The position numbers and the translations under genes were made by a program. A DNA stretch of 64,000 bases from Pseudomonas fluorescens (lineage in GTDB: Bacteria > Pseudomonadota > Gammaproteobacteria > Pseudomonadales > Pseudomonadaceae), in NCBI RefSeq assembly GCF_902497785.1, contig NZ_CABVHK010000004.1, positions 62,001-126,000 of the forward strand, in the 5' to 3' direction. The number at the start of each line of letters is the position of its first letter. Positions within the stretch are counted from its first letter, which is position 1. The notes below the pieces were generated by a model. That model saw nothing but the letters and a program-made list of their open reading frames with translations, did no database searches and had not been told where the DNA came from. Of the stretch, positions 24,961-33,246 are shown piece after piece.

Positions 24961-25886
24961 CGTCGACGCCTGCCCAGTTCCGTGCGCAGTTGCTCCTGCG
25001 CTTCGGTCGCGGTGCTGAACATCATCAGCGGCACCTGACTGCGGCGCAGCAGGGTGGCGACGTCCTTGAGGCGACCGCTGAGAAAATCCCCCAGTGGCTG
25101 ATGAACGTTGCGTTGCTCCACCGCCAGCTCCACTTGCAGCTGACCTTGAGTAATCAGCAAGCGGCCGTTTTTCGGCAGATTCAGCGCCAGCGGGTCGTAA
25201 ACCTGCATGGCGATCACATCGTTGTGCGCCGCCAGTTGCCGCATCAGTTTGAGGGTGCGTTCACCCGCGCCGGCAAAGTCGCTGACGATGCAGATCAGGT
25301 GGTCGTGACCGGCCACCGCCAGGCAGTGCTGCAAGACGTTGTCGAGCTGGTCTTCGCCCTCGGCATCCGGGTTCGCCGCGTTTAATGCCTGGTTTTGCTC
25401 GACGATGCGACTGCACAACGCTTCGATGCGTTTACGGCTGCGTAGCGGCGTAATCGCGTCGATGCGTAAATCGTTGAACACCAGCCCACCGACCCGGTCA
25501 CCGGCGTTGAACACCATCCACGCCGCCAGTGCGCCCAGTTCGGCGGCGAGGGCGGATTTGAAGCTGCGTTGCGAGCCGAAGAACATCGACATGCGCTGAT
25601 CCACGAGGATCAATGCCGGCCGGTCGCGCTCCTCGGTAAAGGTGCGCACCACCGGTTTGCCGGTACGCAGCGAAGCCCGCCAGTCGAGGTGACGCAAATC
25701 GTCCCCCGGTTGATAGCGGCGCAGCTCATCGAAATTCAACCCGCGACCGCGCAACCGCGACGCATGGTTGCCGGCGAGGATGCTGCCCTGCGGCTGACGC
25801 GCGAGAAAACTCAGGTCACGGGCCTTGAACTCCAGTGCCATCAACTGCGCCAGAGAGACATAGACCAGACCGTCAACACTTTCCAT
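24957..25886 (-). CDS. DUF58 protein
   Basis: This 309-residue cytoplasmic protein is the DUF58 member of the MoxR cluster. Characteristic segments are GNHASRLRGRGLNFDELRRYQPGDDLRHLDWRASLRTGKPVVRTFTEERDRPALILVDQRMSM, the last stretch being a VWA-like strand with a partly degenerate metal site (DQRMS), and CIVSDFAGAGERTL. DUF58 proteins are thought to link the MoxR ATPase to its VWA membrane partners. The gene starts 7 bases after moxR and overlaps DUF4381 by four bases, so it is part of the same transcript. Confidence 0.88.
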   Translation of the reverse strand: MESVDGLVYVSLAQLMALEFKARDLSFLARQPQGSILAGNHASRLRGRGLNFDELRRYQPGDDLRHLDWRASLRTGKPVVRTFTEERDRPALILVDQRMSMFFGSQRSFKSALAAELGALAAWMVFNAGDRVGGLVFNDLRIDAITPLRSRKRIEALCSRIVEQNQALNAANPDAEGEDQLDNVLQHCLAVAGHDHLICIVSDFAGAGERTLKLMRQLAAHNDVIAMQVYDPLALNLPKNGRLLITQGQLQVELAVEQRNVHQPLGDFLSGRLKDVATLLRRSQVPLMMFSTATEAQEQLRTELGRRRR

Positions 25887-25893
25887 TTCAACC

Positions 25894-26874
25894 TCAGGCC
25901 GGGATCGCGACTTTATCGAGAATGCGATCCAGCACCTGATCGGCGCTCACACCGTCAGCCACCGCGTCATAACTCAACTGCAACCGATGCCGCAGCACCG
26001 GATGCACTACGGCGCGGACGTTGTCCGGCGAGACAAAATCCTGCCCCTGCAACCACGCATCGGCCCGGGCGCAACGGTCAAGGCCGATACCGCCACGCGG
26101 GCTGGCGCCAATGGCGATCCACCGCCCAAGGTCGGCGTCGTAATCGGCAGGATGGCGAGTGGCGTTGATCAGGTCGATCAGGTAGCGGTCGATGGCCGGA
26201 GAGACGTGCACCGCGCTGACTTCCCGGCGCGCGGCAAAAATCACCTCTTGCGACAACGCGAAACCCTGCATCGGGGATGTTTTGGCGCCCAACGCAATTT
26301 CTTCTTCACGCAACAGCCGCAGCACCTGGCTCTCGTTTTCCGCGCTCGGATAATCGAGCAGAACCTTCATCAGAAAACGGTCCATCTGCGCTTCCGGCAG
26401 CGGGTAAGTGCCTTCCTGTTCAATCGGGTTTTGTGTCGCCACCACGATGAACAACTCCGGCAGGACGTGGCTGTTGCCGGCCACGGTGATCTGCCGCTCT
26501 TCCATCGCTTCGAGCAGCGCAGCCTGCACCTTGGCCGGCGCGCGGTTGATTTCGTCCGCCAGAATCAGGTTGCCAAAGAGCGGGCCGGGCTGAAACTGGA
26601 TCTCGTTCCTGCCATCGATCTGGTGCAGCACTTCGGCACCGGTGACGTCCGACGGCAGCAGGTCGGGGGTGAACTGGATGCGGCTCATTTTCGCGTCCAG
26701 ATGTTTGGCCAGCGCCTTGACCGTGCGGGTCTTGGCCAGGCCCGGCAGGCTCTCCAACAGCAAATGGCCGTTGGCCAACAGACCGAGCAGAATCTGCCGG
26801 ATCACCTGATCCTGGCCAAGCACGGCTTCGGCGATGCTGGCTTGCAGGGCGTTGAGATCATTGAGTGCAGTCAT
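25894..26874 (-). CDS. MoxR-family AAA+ ATPase
   Basis: This 326-residue ATPase would act as a chaperone that helps insert cofactors or assemble complexes together with VWA proteins. The Walker A region is at 41-49 with the core LPGLAKT, the usual MoxR variant of GxxGxGKT; Walker B is LILADEINRA with D107-E108; sensor 1 is VVATQNPIEQEGTYPLPEAQMDRF; sensor 2 is in the C-terminal lid (IGASPRGGIGLDRCARA). It follows the interrupted outer-membrane protein gene by 62 bases of its own; DUF58 follows after 7 bases. The arrangement moxR-DUF58-DUF4381-VWA-VWA/TPR-BatD is the canonical one. Confidence 0.93.
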   Translation of the reverse strand: MTALNDLNALQASIAEAVLGQDQVIRQILLGLLANGHLLLESLPGLAKTRTVKALAKHLDAKMSRIQFTPDLLPSDVTGAEVLHQIDGRNEIQFQPGPLFGNLILADEINRAPAKVQAALLEAMEERQITVAGNSHVLPELFIVVATQNPIEQEGTYPLPEAQMDRFLMKVLLDYPSAENESQVLRLLREEEIALGAKTSPMQGFALSQEVIFAARREVSAVHVSPAIDRYLIDLINATRHPADYDADLGRWIAIGASPRGGIGLDRCARADAWLQGQDFVSPDNVRAVVHPVLRHRLQLSYDAVADGVSADQVLDRILDKVAIPA

Positions 26875-26936
26875 GGGGGCTCACTTTCTCTTTGAAAACC
26901 GTCCGGGCGCCGGCGCCAGTCGGGAACTGATCATGT

Positions 26937-27884
26937 CTAGAAAAACGCCAGGGTCAGGTTGACGCTGAAGCCATTGCCTTCAGGCCGGTTCTTGGTGTCG
27001 AACTCCGGCACCCAGCGGGCGTTGACGCTGGCCTGGGCGTCGGCGAATTTGCCCGCTCAGCCCACCGTCGGCCCGGCACCCACCGAACGCCCGCGAAAGC
27101 CGCTGTTGGCGCCTGACCCGGAGTCGTCGGTGAGCTGCTGGATGTACCCGGCCACCATCCCGGCGTTCCAGCCGTTGCCGAGGCCATGGGTCCAGAGGGC
27201 ATCGAGGGTGAAGAGGTTGCCGTTGCGGTAATCGGTGGCGTCGTTTTCGGTGTAGATTTCCAGCCCGCCGGACAGGGTGAACTCACCCCCCTTGCCGTCG
27301 AGATGGGTGAAGGCCACCGTGGGCATGAAGGTGTAATTGTTCTGTCCGGCGTTGGCCAGGCGATTATCGTTGTAGGCACCGGTCGGCAGGTAGATCGGCA
27401 GCGACAGCGAGAGGTGATTGACCTCGTCGAAGTGATAGCCGGCAGCGATCGGCGTCACCAGCATGTCGGCGAACTGGGTGCCGGTGTCCCCGGTACCCAG
27501 CGTCCGGCCGCGCGGCCCGGTGATGCTCGCCGAAATGTCGGTGTACTGCACGGGTATGCCGAAGGCCGACGCGTAATTCCAGCGACCCTTGCCGGTGTCC
27601 CAGACATGGGTGAAGTTGGCCATGGTGTAGGAAACTTTCAGGTCGATGCCGGTACTCAGGGCGCCAACGATGGGCACCTGGACGTTGCCCTTGAGCTCGC
27701 CGTCATACCAGAAACTGCTTAACGACATGGCCCAGCCGGGTTCAGGTGGCACGATCCCGGCATTGGAAAATACCCCCAGGCCGGTCATCGGCCGGCCGCC
27801 ACCGCCTTCTGCCGCCAGCAGCAGCGGACTGCCGCCGATAATGCACAGCGCTAACAAAGGACGTACTACAAAACGCCTGACCAT
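26937..27884 (-). pseudogene. MetA-pathway-type outer-membrane protein interrupted by a stop codon
   Basis: This reading frame encodes an outer-membrane barrel of the Phenol_MetA_deg type: signal peptide, then LSSFWYDGELKGNVQVPIVG, YHFDEVNHLSLSLPIYLPTGAY and WNAGMVAGYIQQLTDDSGSGA. A TGA at 27059-27057 stops it after GAGPTVG (275 residues). Reading on in the same frame gives AGKFADAQASVNARWVPEFD, then TKNRPEGNGFSVNLTLAFF and a TAG at 26939-26937. That tail holds the last strands and the C-terminal Phe needed for barrel insertion. A single TGG-to-TGA change would explain it. The gene is either inactivated or the base is a sequencing error. It lies between the DUF1254 gene (12-base gap) and moxR. 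Confidence 0.72.
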
Positions 27885-27896
27885 TACGGACTCCGT

Positions 27897-29336
27897 TTAC
27901 TGTTTTTGTGGGACGACCGGCGTCAGCAACGGCATTTTCCAATCACCGCTCGCTACTTCCGGTTTTGGCAGATACAGGCGCAGCACCCCGTAGAACGGCC
28001 CGTTCGGCGCCGGCAGCCAGTTGCTTTGCAGGTCTTTGGCCGGTGCCTTGTTCTGCACGTACAGGGTCAGCCCGCCGTCGGCATCCAGCTTCAGGTCGGG
28101 TAACATCCGCGAATTGATCAGGTAGCGATTCAGAGGGTTGGCCACCAGCAACTTGTTCTTGCCGTCATACATCGTCAGCGACCAGAACGCGTCGGCCGGG
28201 GGCAGGGCGCCCTTGTCGAAATGCAGGGTGTAATTGTGTTTCGAGGCATCGGCCGGCTGACCGTCCTTGTCGACGAAATAGCCGATGTAATTCGCCTCTT
28301 CGGCGGAGTTGCCGAAGATGCCCATGTTGGCGCCGGCGTAGCGGTACAGGTAATTACCGTTGATATGGTCGCGGGTGCCGAAGAAATCGCCGCTGCTGAC
28401 TTCATGGGTTTCGACCTTAGTCTTCTTGAACTCGGCGAATTCGGCCTTGGCATCGGCAATCCCGTCTTCCAGGGCTTTGCGCTGGCTGGCCGCGAGTTCA
28501 CCCGGCTTGAACGGCTGGCCGGCGACGATGCCGATCTTCGCGAAGCGCGCCAGCAGGTCTTTTTCCGCGTCCTGGGGCGGGGCGAACGACAGCATGAAGT
28601 TGAGGTAGCGGAACAGGTCCGGTGTTTCACTCATGTTCGGTGTCGGTTTCGGCCAGTCGATTTTCGCCGGAGCAGGCGGGGCCTTTTGTTTGACGTAGTG
28701 GCTGAGCGGTTCGACGGTGTAGCCTTTCTGGATGTCCTTGACCTTGCCCACATCCTTCTCATCAAACAGCTGCGTGCGGTACAGCGCGTAAGCAATGTTG
28801 GTTTCACTGCGCAGCAGGCGGTCGATTTCAACCGGTTGCTGGCCTTGCCAGTTCGGGCCGGCAATCATGAAATGCCCGCCGTTGTTGCCGGTGCTGCGAG
28901 TGCCCAGATAAGCGAAGTTCTGCGTGTAGGCGTCGATCAATTGCACCGAGTAGTAACGATGCTCGTCGATGGCTGGCAGGGTCAGCACCACGGGTTCGGC
29001 ACGCAGGTCCAGCCAGACGAACGAGTAAGGTGTATCGGCGTTGGGTGTGACGAACGCGGTGTCCTTGGCGGTGAACGCCTTGGCGGTGTTGCCAATCTGG
29101 TTGAACGGTGCCTTGTAGTTCGGGCTTTTCTTGTCGATCGCCTGGGTGTAAAGCGTCTTGTACATTTCCACCACCGGGAAGCCATACAAATAGGCCTCTT
29201 TAGCGATGGCCCGCGCCTCTTCGGGTGTGGCGGTGAAGTTGGCTTTGTTCGTGGTGCTGACGTCCTGAGCGCCGACCCCGCAACTGACAAACATGCTCAT
29301 CAAGCTGTAACCGGCTGCCCGAAGTACACCGTGCAT
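27897..29336 (-). CDS. DUF1254/DUF1214 periplasmic protein
   Basis: This 479-residue exported protein has the two family regions: DUF1254 (EAYLYGFPVVEMYKTLY, FVTPNADTPYSFVWLDLRAEPVVLTLPAID, RYYSVQLIDAYTQNFAYLG) and C-terminal DUF1214 (ALPPADAFWSLTMYDGKNKLLVANPLNRYLINSR, then GPFYGVLRLYLPKPE). The signal peptide ends about GVGA. The biochemical role of the family is not established; its conserved aromatic and acidic residues suggest a sugar- or lipid-binding or hydrolytic fold. It lies between two outer-membrane protein genes with gaps of 10 and 12 bases, so it is probably the periplasmic partner of one of them. The ATG at 29336 was chosen because the earlier frame has no signal peptide. Confidence 0.85.
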   Translation of the reverse strand: MHGVLRAAGYSLMSMFVSCGVGAQDVSTTNKANFTATPEEARAIAKEAYLYGFPVVEMYKTLYTQAIDKKSPNYKAPFNQIGNTAKAFTAKDTAFVTPNADTPYSFVWLDLRAEPVVLTLPAIDEHRYYSVQLIDAYTQNFAYLGTRSTGNNGGHFMIAGPNWQGQQPVEIDRLLRSETNIAYALYRTQLFDEKDVGKVKDIQKGYTVEPLSHYVKQKAPPAPAKIDWPKPTPNMSETPDLFRYLNFMLSFAPPQDAEKDLLARFAKIGIVAGQPFKPGELAASQRKALEDGIADAKAEFAEFKKTKVETHEVSSGDFFGTRDHINGNYLYRYAGANMGIFGNSAEEANYIGYFVDKDGQPADASKHNYTLHFDKGALPPADAFWSLTMYDGKNKLLVANPLNRYLINSRMLPDLKLDADGGLTLYVQNKAPAKDLQSNWLPAPNGPFYGVLRLYLPKPEVASGDWKMPLLTPVVPQKQ

Positions 29337-29346
29337 AGATAAACCC

Positions 29347-30138
29347 TTATTTACCGAACGTGACGTTGATGCCGGCGAACAACGTGAATTGCGGCAGACC
29401 GTCGCCTTTGCGTTCCACGGTCCACTGCGGCTCGATGAAGGCATTGAGGATATTGGGCCCGGATTTCCAGACCTTGCCCCCACCCAAACCGAGTGGGATG
29501 TAGTGGGTGTCGTTTTTCAGGTCGAAGGTCCAGGTGGCGGTGGAGCGCAGGTACCAGCCTTTGTCCAGGTTATGAATGACAAAGGGTTGAAAGGACGCGG
29601 TTTCGACGTGCTCGCGATCATGGTCACCGGCAAACGAGCTCTGGTATTGAACCAGCGCACCGAGCAGGCCACGGGGTGAAGAGTCAATCGCGACCGCCGC
29701 CAGCCCTGCCTGCCATTTCCCGGTGCCGAGTTCGTCTTGATCGGCAGTGGGTGCGGTGATCTGCGGGCCGATGCCCAGCTGCACGCCGTCGGTCTTGAGC
29801 AGGAAAATATCGAACAGGTTCAGGTCGCCTTCACCGGTGCTGTAACCACCATTCGGATCGGGGCGCGTGCTGATCGGCGCAGTGGCGCGCAGCAATTGCG
29901 GAACGCCGATGAAGTCGTTGGGCGCGATCGGCAGGGTGCCGCGCACCAGCAGATCATTGGTGTGGATATTGGAGTCGTAGTATTTCGGCGTGTAGTAGTC
30001 CTGCAGGTTCATCCCCGGTGCGAGGTTCAGCGGGTTGTTACTTTTGTTGGCCGTGTCGGCGTCCTCGGCCTGGGCACAATAGGCGGACGTTATTGAAGCC
30101 GCCAACAACAAGGCGTTTGCTCCTGAATGCTTGGACAT
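29347..30138 (-). CDS. Outer-membrane transporter-like beta-barrel
   Basis: This 263-residue protein has a signal peptide (ALLLAASITSAYCAQA) and a body of alternating strands: LLVRGTLPIAPNDFIGVPQLLRATAPIST, VQLGIGPQITAPTADQDELGTGKWQAGLAAVAI, GALVQYQSSFAGDHD, WYLRSTATWTFDL and a final QFTLFAGINVTFG. Similar proteins are often named transporter or, misleadingly, neuromedin U. The last residue is Lys after FG, so the barrel signature is not perfect. It is the first gene of the eleven-gene cluster ending at the sulfatase. ATG 30138 (MSKHSG) was chosen because GGGG with AACC follows a plausible ribosome site and the signal peptide begins there. Confidence 0.7.
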   Translation of the reverse strand: MSKHSGANALLLAASITSAYCAQAEDADTANKSNNPLNLAPGMNLQDYYTPKYYDSNIHTNDLLVRGTLPIAPNDFIGVPQLLRATAPISTRPDPNGGYSTGEGDLNLFDIFLLKTDGVQLGIGPQITAPTADQDELGTGKWQAGLAAVAIDSSPRGLLGALVQYQSSFAGDHDREHVETASFQPFVIHNLDKGWYLRSTATWTFDLKNDTHYIPLGLGGGKVWKSGPNILNAFIEPQWTVERKGDGLPQFTLFAGINVTFGK

Positions 30139-30334
30139 GATTCCCCGGTTCCTTGGTGGCTCATTGGGCAACCCGGCACTTGGCGGCCGTAACTGCGTAA
30201 TCTCTTTCCTATCAAGCCTGTAGGACACGTCTGATGACGTTAGCAGCTGGCACCGGGTTCGCCAGTCGAAGGGATTAATTCGTGGGTTCTGTGAGCCGTG
30301 GCAACGACAAAACGCGCGCAGGGCGGGCGCAAAT

Positions 30335-30439
30335 CCTGTGGTGAGGGGATTTATCCCCGCTGGGCTGCGCAGCAGACCCTGATCTCTCGATTTTGGGGTG
30401 GCTCCGCCACCCAGCGGGGATAAATCCCCTCACCACAGG
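30335..30439. repeat. Long inverted repeat, CTGTGG(C/T)GAGG family, in the 30139-30480 gap
   Basis: CCTGTGGTGAGGGGATTTAT at 30335 is matched by its inverse ending at 30439, with inner GCTGCGCAGC and GTGGCTCCGCCAC hairpins. The element repeats, in diverged form, at 43.2 and 45.8 kb. The rest of the 342-base gap (30139-30334 and 30440-30480) holds no gene and presumably the promoter of the minus-strand cluster, but no clear box is visible. Confidence 0.85.
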
Positions 30440-30480
30440 GGATCCGCGTCACTCAGCCCTTGCCGCAACCGACTAGCAGG

Positions 30481-30906
30481 TCAGCTACTCTTGATTTCCG
30501 CACGCAGGCGTTCTTCCTGCTCGCGCAATTCTGGCGTGAACTCGTCTCCGAAATCCTGCGCCTCAAACACTTGGCGAATTTCGATTTCAGCGTCGGTGCC
30601 CGGCATCGGGTTGGGGCAACGCTTGACCCACTCGATGGCTTCCTCTTTTGAGTTCACCTGCCACAGCCAATAGCCGGCGATCAGTTCCTTGGTCTCCGCG
30701 AACGGGCCGTCGATGACCGAGCGCTTGTCGCCGGAGAAACGCACACGGGCGCCTTTGCTGCTCGGGTGCAGGCCTTCGCCCGCCAACATGATGCCGGCCT
30801 TGACCAGTTCCTCGTTGTAATTGCCCATCGCGGTCAGCAGTTCTTCACTGGGCATGACACCGGCTTCGGAGTCGGCGCTGGCTTTGACAATGATCATGAA
30901 TCGCAT
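30481..30906 (-). CDS. YciI/DGPF-domain protein
   Basis: This 141-residue protein belongs to the YCII-related (DGPF) family: [41 protein letters not shown], the [19 protein letters not shown] signature, and [13 protein letters not shown]. These ferredoxin-like proteins form dimers, and related proteins are often encoded with ECF sigma factors; none is adjacent here. The catalytic Asp-His pair of YciI is not obvious. Its function is unknown. Start ATG at 30906 with a GGAGTAC sequence upstream. Confidence 0.85.
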   Translation of the reverse strand: MRFMIIVKASADSEAGVMPSEELLTAMGNYNEELVKAGIMLAGEGLHPSSKGARVRFSGDKRSVIDGPFAETKELIAGYWLWQVNSKEEAIEWVKRCPNPMPGTDAEIEIRQVFEAQDFGDEFTPELREQEERLRAEIKSS

Positions 30907-31004
30907 GGTTGTACTCCGTGAGAGTCAGGGTATTCACAGCATGGTCGAATGGCGCTGGTCCGAATCGACAAGTCACCCCAATAAACACTGGATGTACCCC
31001 GGAC

Positions 31005-31098
31005 CTGTGGGAGCGAGCCTGCTCGCGAATGCGGACTTTCAGCCAACATCACTTCTGGATGACACAGCGCATTCGCGAGCAGGCTCGCTCCCACAGGA
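31005..31098. repeat. REP pair in the 30907-31250 gap
   Basis: Inverted GTGGGAGCGAGC palindromes at about 31006-31029 and 31074-31097, with a 44-base centre, lie between the divergently transcribed YciI-like gene and tpx. The gap is 344 bases long and shows no other gene; the promoter of tpx must lie in 31099-31240. Confidence 0.88.
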
Positions 31099-31250
31099 GT
31101 TGTGCAGAATTGCCACACTGCCTCACCCCGGTTATCCGCGATCTGCGGCCAGTTATCACGATTTGTATCCGGGGTAGGTCACCGGACCATTTCATGGTTA
31201 ACTTCTGCCTCGTCGAATTTCTCCACAAAAACGTCAGAAGGACTCCGTTC

Positions 31251-31751
31251 ATGGCTCAAGTCACTCTTAAAGGCAACCCGGTTCAAGTCAACGGCCAACT
31301 GCCACAAGCCGGTTCCAAGGCGCCAGCCTTCTCCCTGGTAGCCGGCAATCTGTCCGATGTGACCCTGGCGAACTTCGCCGGCAAGCGCAAAGTGCTGAAC
31401 ATCTTCCCAAGCGTCGACACGCCGACCTGCGCCACCTCGGTGCGCAAGTTCAACGCCCAGGCCAATGACGTCGCCAACACCGTCGTGCTGTGCATTTCCG
31501 CTGACCTGCCGTTCGCCCAGGCCCGTTTCTGCGGCGCCGAAGGCCTGGAGAACGTGCAGAACCTGTCGACCCTGCGCGGTGCAGAGTTCATCGAAAACTA
31601 CGGCGTGGCGATTGCCGATGGTCCCCTCAAAGGCCTGACCGCGCGTGCTGTTGTGGTGCTGGACGAAAATGACAATGTGCTGCACAGCGAACTGGTCAGT
31701 GAAATCGGTCAAGAACCGAACTACGAAGCTGCACTCGCTGTTCTGAAATAA
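31251..31751 (+). CDS. tpx: Thiol peroxidase Tpx
   Basis: This 166-residue atypical 2-Cys peroxiredoxin reduces hydrogen and lipid peroxides using thioredoxin. The peroxidatic Cys is C60 in [13 protein letters not shown], the resolving Cys is C94 in [12 protein letters not shown], and the sequence between has the family's [15 protein letters not shown]. Length and N-terminus ([18 protein letters not shown]) match Tpx closely. An AAGGA sequence precedes the ATG; upstream in-frame starts run into the REP pair and can be excluded. The gene is single and is followed by a strong terminator. Confidence 0.96.
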   Translation: MAQVTLKGNPVQVNGQLPQAGSKAPAFSLVAGNLSDVTLANFAGKRKVLNIFPSVDTPTCATSVRKFNAQANDVANTVVLCISADLPFAQARFCGAEGLENVQNLSTLRGAEFIENYGVAIADGPLKGLTARAVVVLDENDNVLHSELVSEIGQEPNYEAALAVLK

Positions 31752-31770
31752 GCTAGTTATTACAATTGTT

Positions 31771-31798
31771 AACGGCCTGGCCCTGTCCAGGCCGTTTT
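31771..31798 (+). terminator. Rho-independent terminator of tpx
   Basis: AACGGCCTGG at 31771-31780 pairs perfectly with CCAGGCCGTT at 31787-31796 around the loop CCCTGT, and T residues follow. It lies 20 bases after the tpx stop. Confidence 0.88.
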
Positions 31799-31914
31799 CA
31801 TTTGTGCTTCAGTGTCTTAGATAAATCTCCTGTTACGTAAGCCAAAGGTAAATTGCCGGTAAAGGCGCTTTGCTAAATACCCGCCAGTGCTTATCGTTCA
31901 GCCTCCCGTAGAAG

Positions 31915-33246
31915 ATGCCCACGCGCCCAATGGTTGATCATTCAATGCAATCCTCCGCTTCCCGTAGTCCCCGTCGCTGGCTGTTCGGCCTGCTTGTCCT
32001 GTTGGTCATCGCTGGCCTGTGCTGGAAATTCTGGCCCGGCAGTGCTGCGCCAAAAGAAGGCGCAGGGCAAAAAGCCGTGGCCGGGCACACCGGCAAGGCA
32101 GGGGGCATGCGTCCAGGTTTTGGCGGCGCCTCCGGGCCGGTTCCGGTGCGTGTGGCGCCCGCGGTCAAGGGTGACTTCCCGCTGTACTACAAGGCGCTGG
32201 GCACGGTGACTGCGCTGAACACCATCAACGTGCGCAGCCGGGTGGGTGGCGAGCTGATCAAGGTGTCGTTCGAAGAAGGGCAGATGGTCAAGGCCGGTGA
32301 TTTGCTCGCGGAAATCGACCCGCGTCCCTACCAGAACGCCTTGCTTCAGGCGGAAGGCACGTTGCTGCAGAATCAGGCGCAACTGAAAAACGCTCAGGTC
32401 GATGTCGAGCGTTATCGCGGCCTTTATCGCGAAGACAGCATCGCCAAGCAGACGCTGGACACTGCCGAAGCGCTGGTCGGCCAGTATCAAGGCACGGTCA
32501 AGACCAATCAGGCGGCGGTCAATGACGCCAAGCTCAATCTCGAATTCACCAAAATCCGCGCGCCGATTGCCGGCCGTGTGGGCTTGCGCCAGCTCGACGT
32601 CGGTAACCTCGTTGCCGCCAATGACACCACCGCGCTGGCGATCATCACCCAGACCCAGCCGATCAGTGTCGCGTTCACCTTGCCGGAAAACAGCCTCGAC
32701 GTGGTGTTGGCCCGCTACCGCACCGGCGCCAAACTGCCCGCTGAAGCCTGGGACCGTGGCGACACCAAAATCCAGGCCACCGGCGTGTTGCAGAGCCTCG
32801 ACAACCAGATCGACGTCACCACCGGCACCCTGAAATTCAAGGCGCGTTACGACAATCGCGATCAGGCGCTGTTTCCCAATCAATTCGTCAACGTCCATTT
32901 GTTGGCCGACACCCTGAAAGACGTGGTGCTGGCGCCTTCGGCGGCCATTCAGTTCGGCAACAACGGCACCTTCGTCTACGCTCTGGACGGCGACAAAAAA
33001 GTCACCATTCGCCAGTTGAAAGTGGGCGCCAGTGACGGTGAAAACACGGTGATCACTGAAGGCCTGGCGCCGGGCGAGCGCGTCGTTCTGGAAGGCACTG
33101 ACCGCCTGAAGGAAGGCAGCGAAGTGGAAGTGGTCAACGACAGCAAAGATGTGCCGACCACGCCGACCGAACACCTGCAAGGCAAGTCGGCCGCCACCGC
33201 GCCTGACGCAACAGTCAGCGACAAGGCGAAAAAGGGCGGCGCATGA
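31915..33246 (+). CDS. muxA: RND efflux periplasmic adaptor (MuxA/MdtA)
   Basis: This 443-residue membrane-fusion protein joins the RND pump to its outer-membrane channel. Parts in order: an N-terminal membrane anchor ([19 protein letters not shown]), a lipoyl-like half ([30 protein letters not shown]), an alpha-hairpin ([23 protein letters not shown] ... [30 protein letters not shown]), the returning lipoyl half ([20 protein letters not shown]), and beta-barrel and membrane-proximal domains. Start is uncertain: ATGs at 31915, 31930 and 31945 are all in frame and none has a well-placed ribosome site. It overlaps muxB by four bases. The same layout as mdtABC/muxABC-opmB, with two different pump subunits, identifies the system. 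Confidence 0.92.
   Translation: MPTRPMVDHSMQSSASRSPRRWLFGLLVLLVIAGLCWKFWPGSAAPKEGAGQKAVAGHTGKAGGMRPGFGGASGPVPVRVAPAVKGDFPLYYKALGTVTALNTINVRSRVGGELIKVSFEEGQMVKAGDLLAEIDPRPYQNALLQAEGTLLQNQAQLKNAQVDVERYRGLYREDSIAKQTLDTAEALVGQYQGTVKTNQAAVNDAKLNLEFTKIRAPIAGRVGLRQLDVGNLVAANDTTALAIITQTQPISVAFTLPENSLDVVLARYRTGAKLPAEAWDRGDTKIQATGVLQSLDNQIDVTTGTLKFKARYDNRDQALFPNQFVNVHLLADTLKDVVLAPSAAIQFGNNGTFVYALDGDKKVTIRQLKVGASDGENTVITEGLAPGERVVLEGTDRLKEGSEVEVVNDSKDVPTTPTEHLQGKSAATAPDATVSDKAKKGGA

Noticed and set aside
29347..30138. Neuromedin U homologue as a functional name
   Set aside because: This common database name has no basis in the sequence, which looks like a bacterial outer-membrane barrel.
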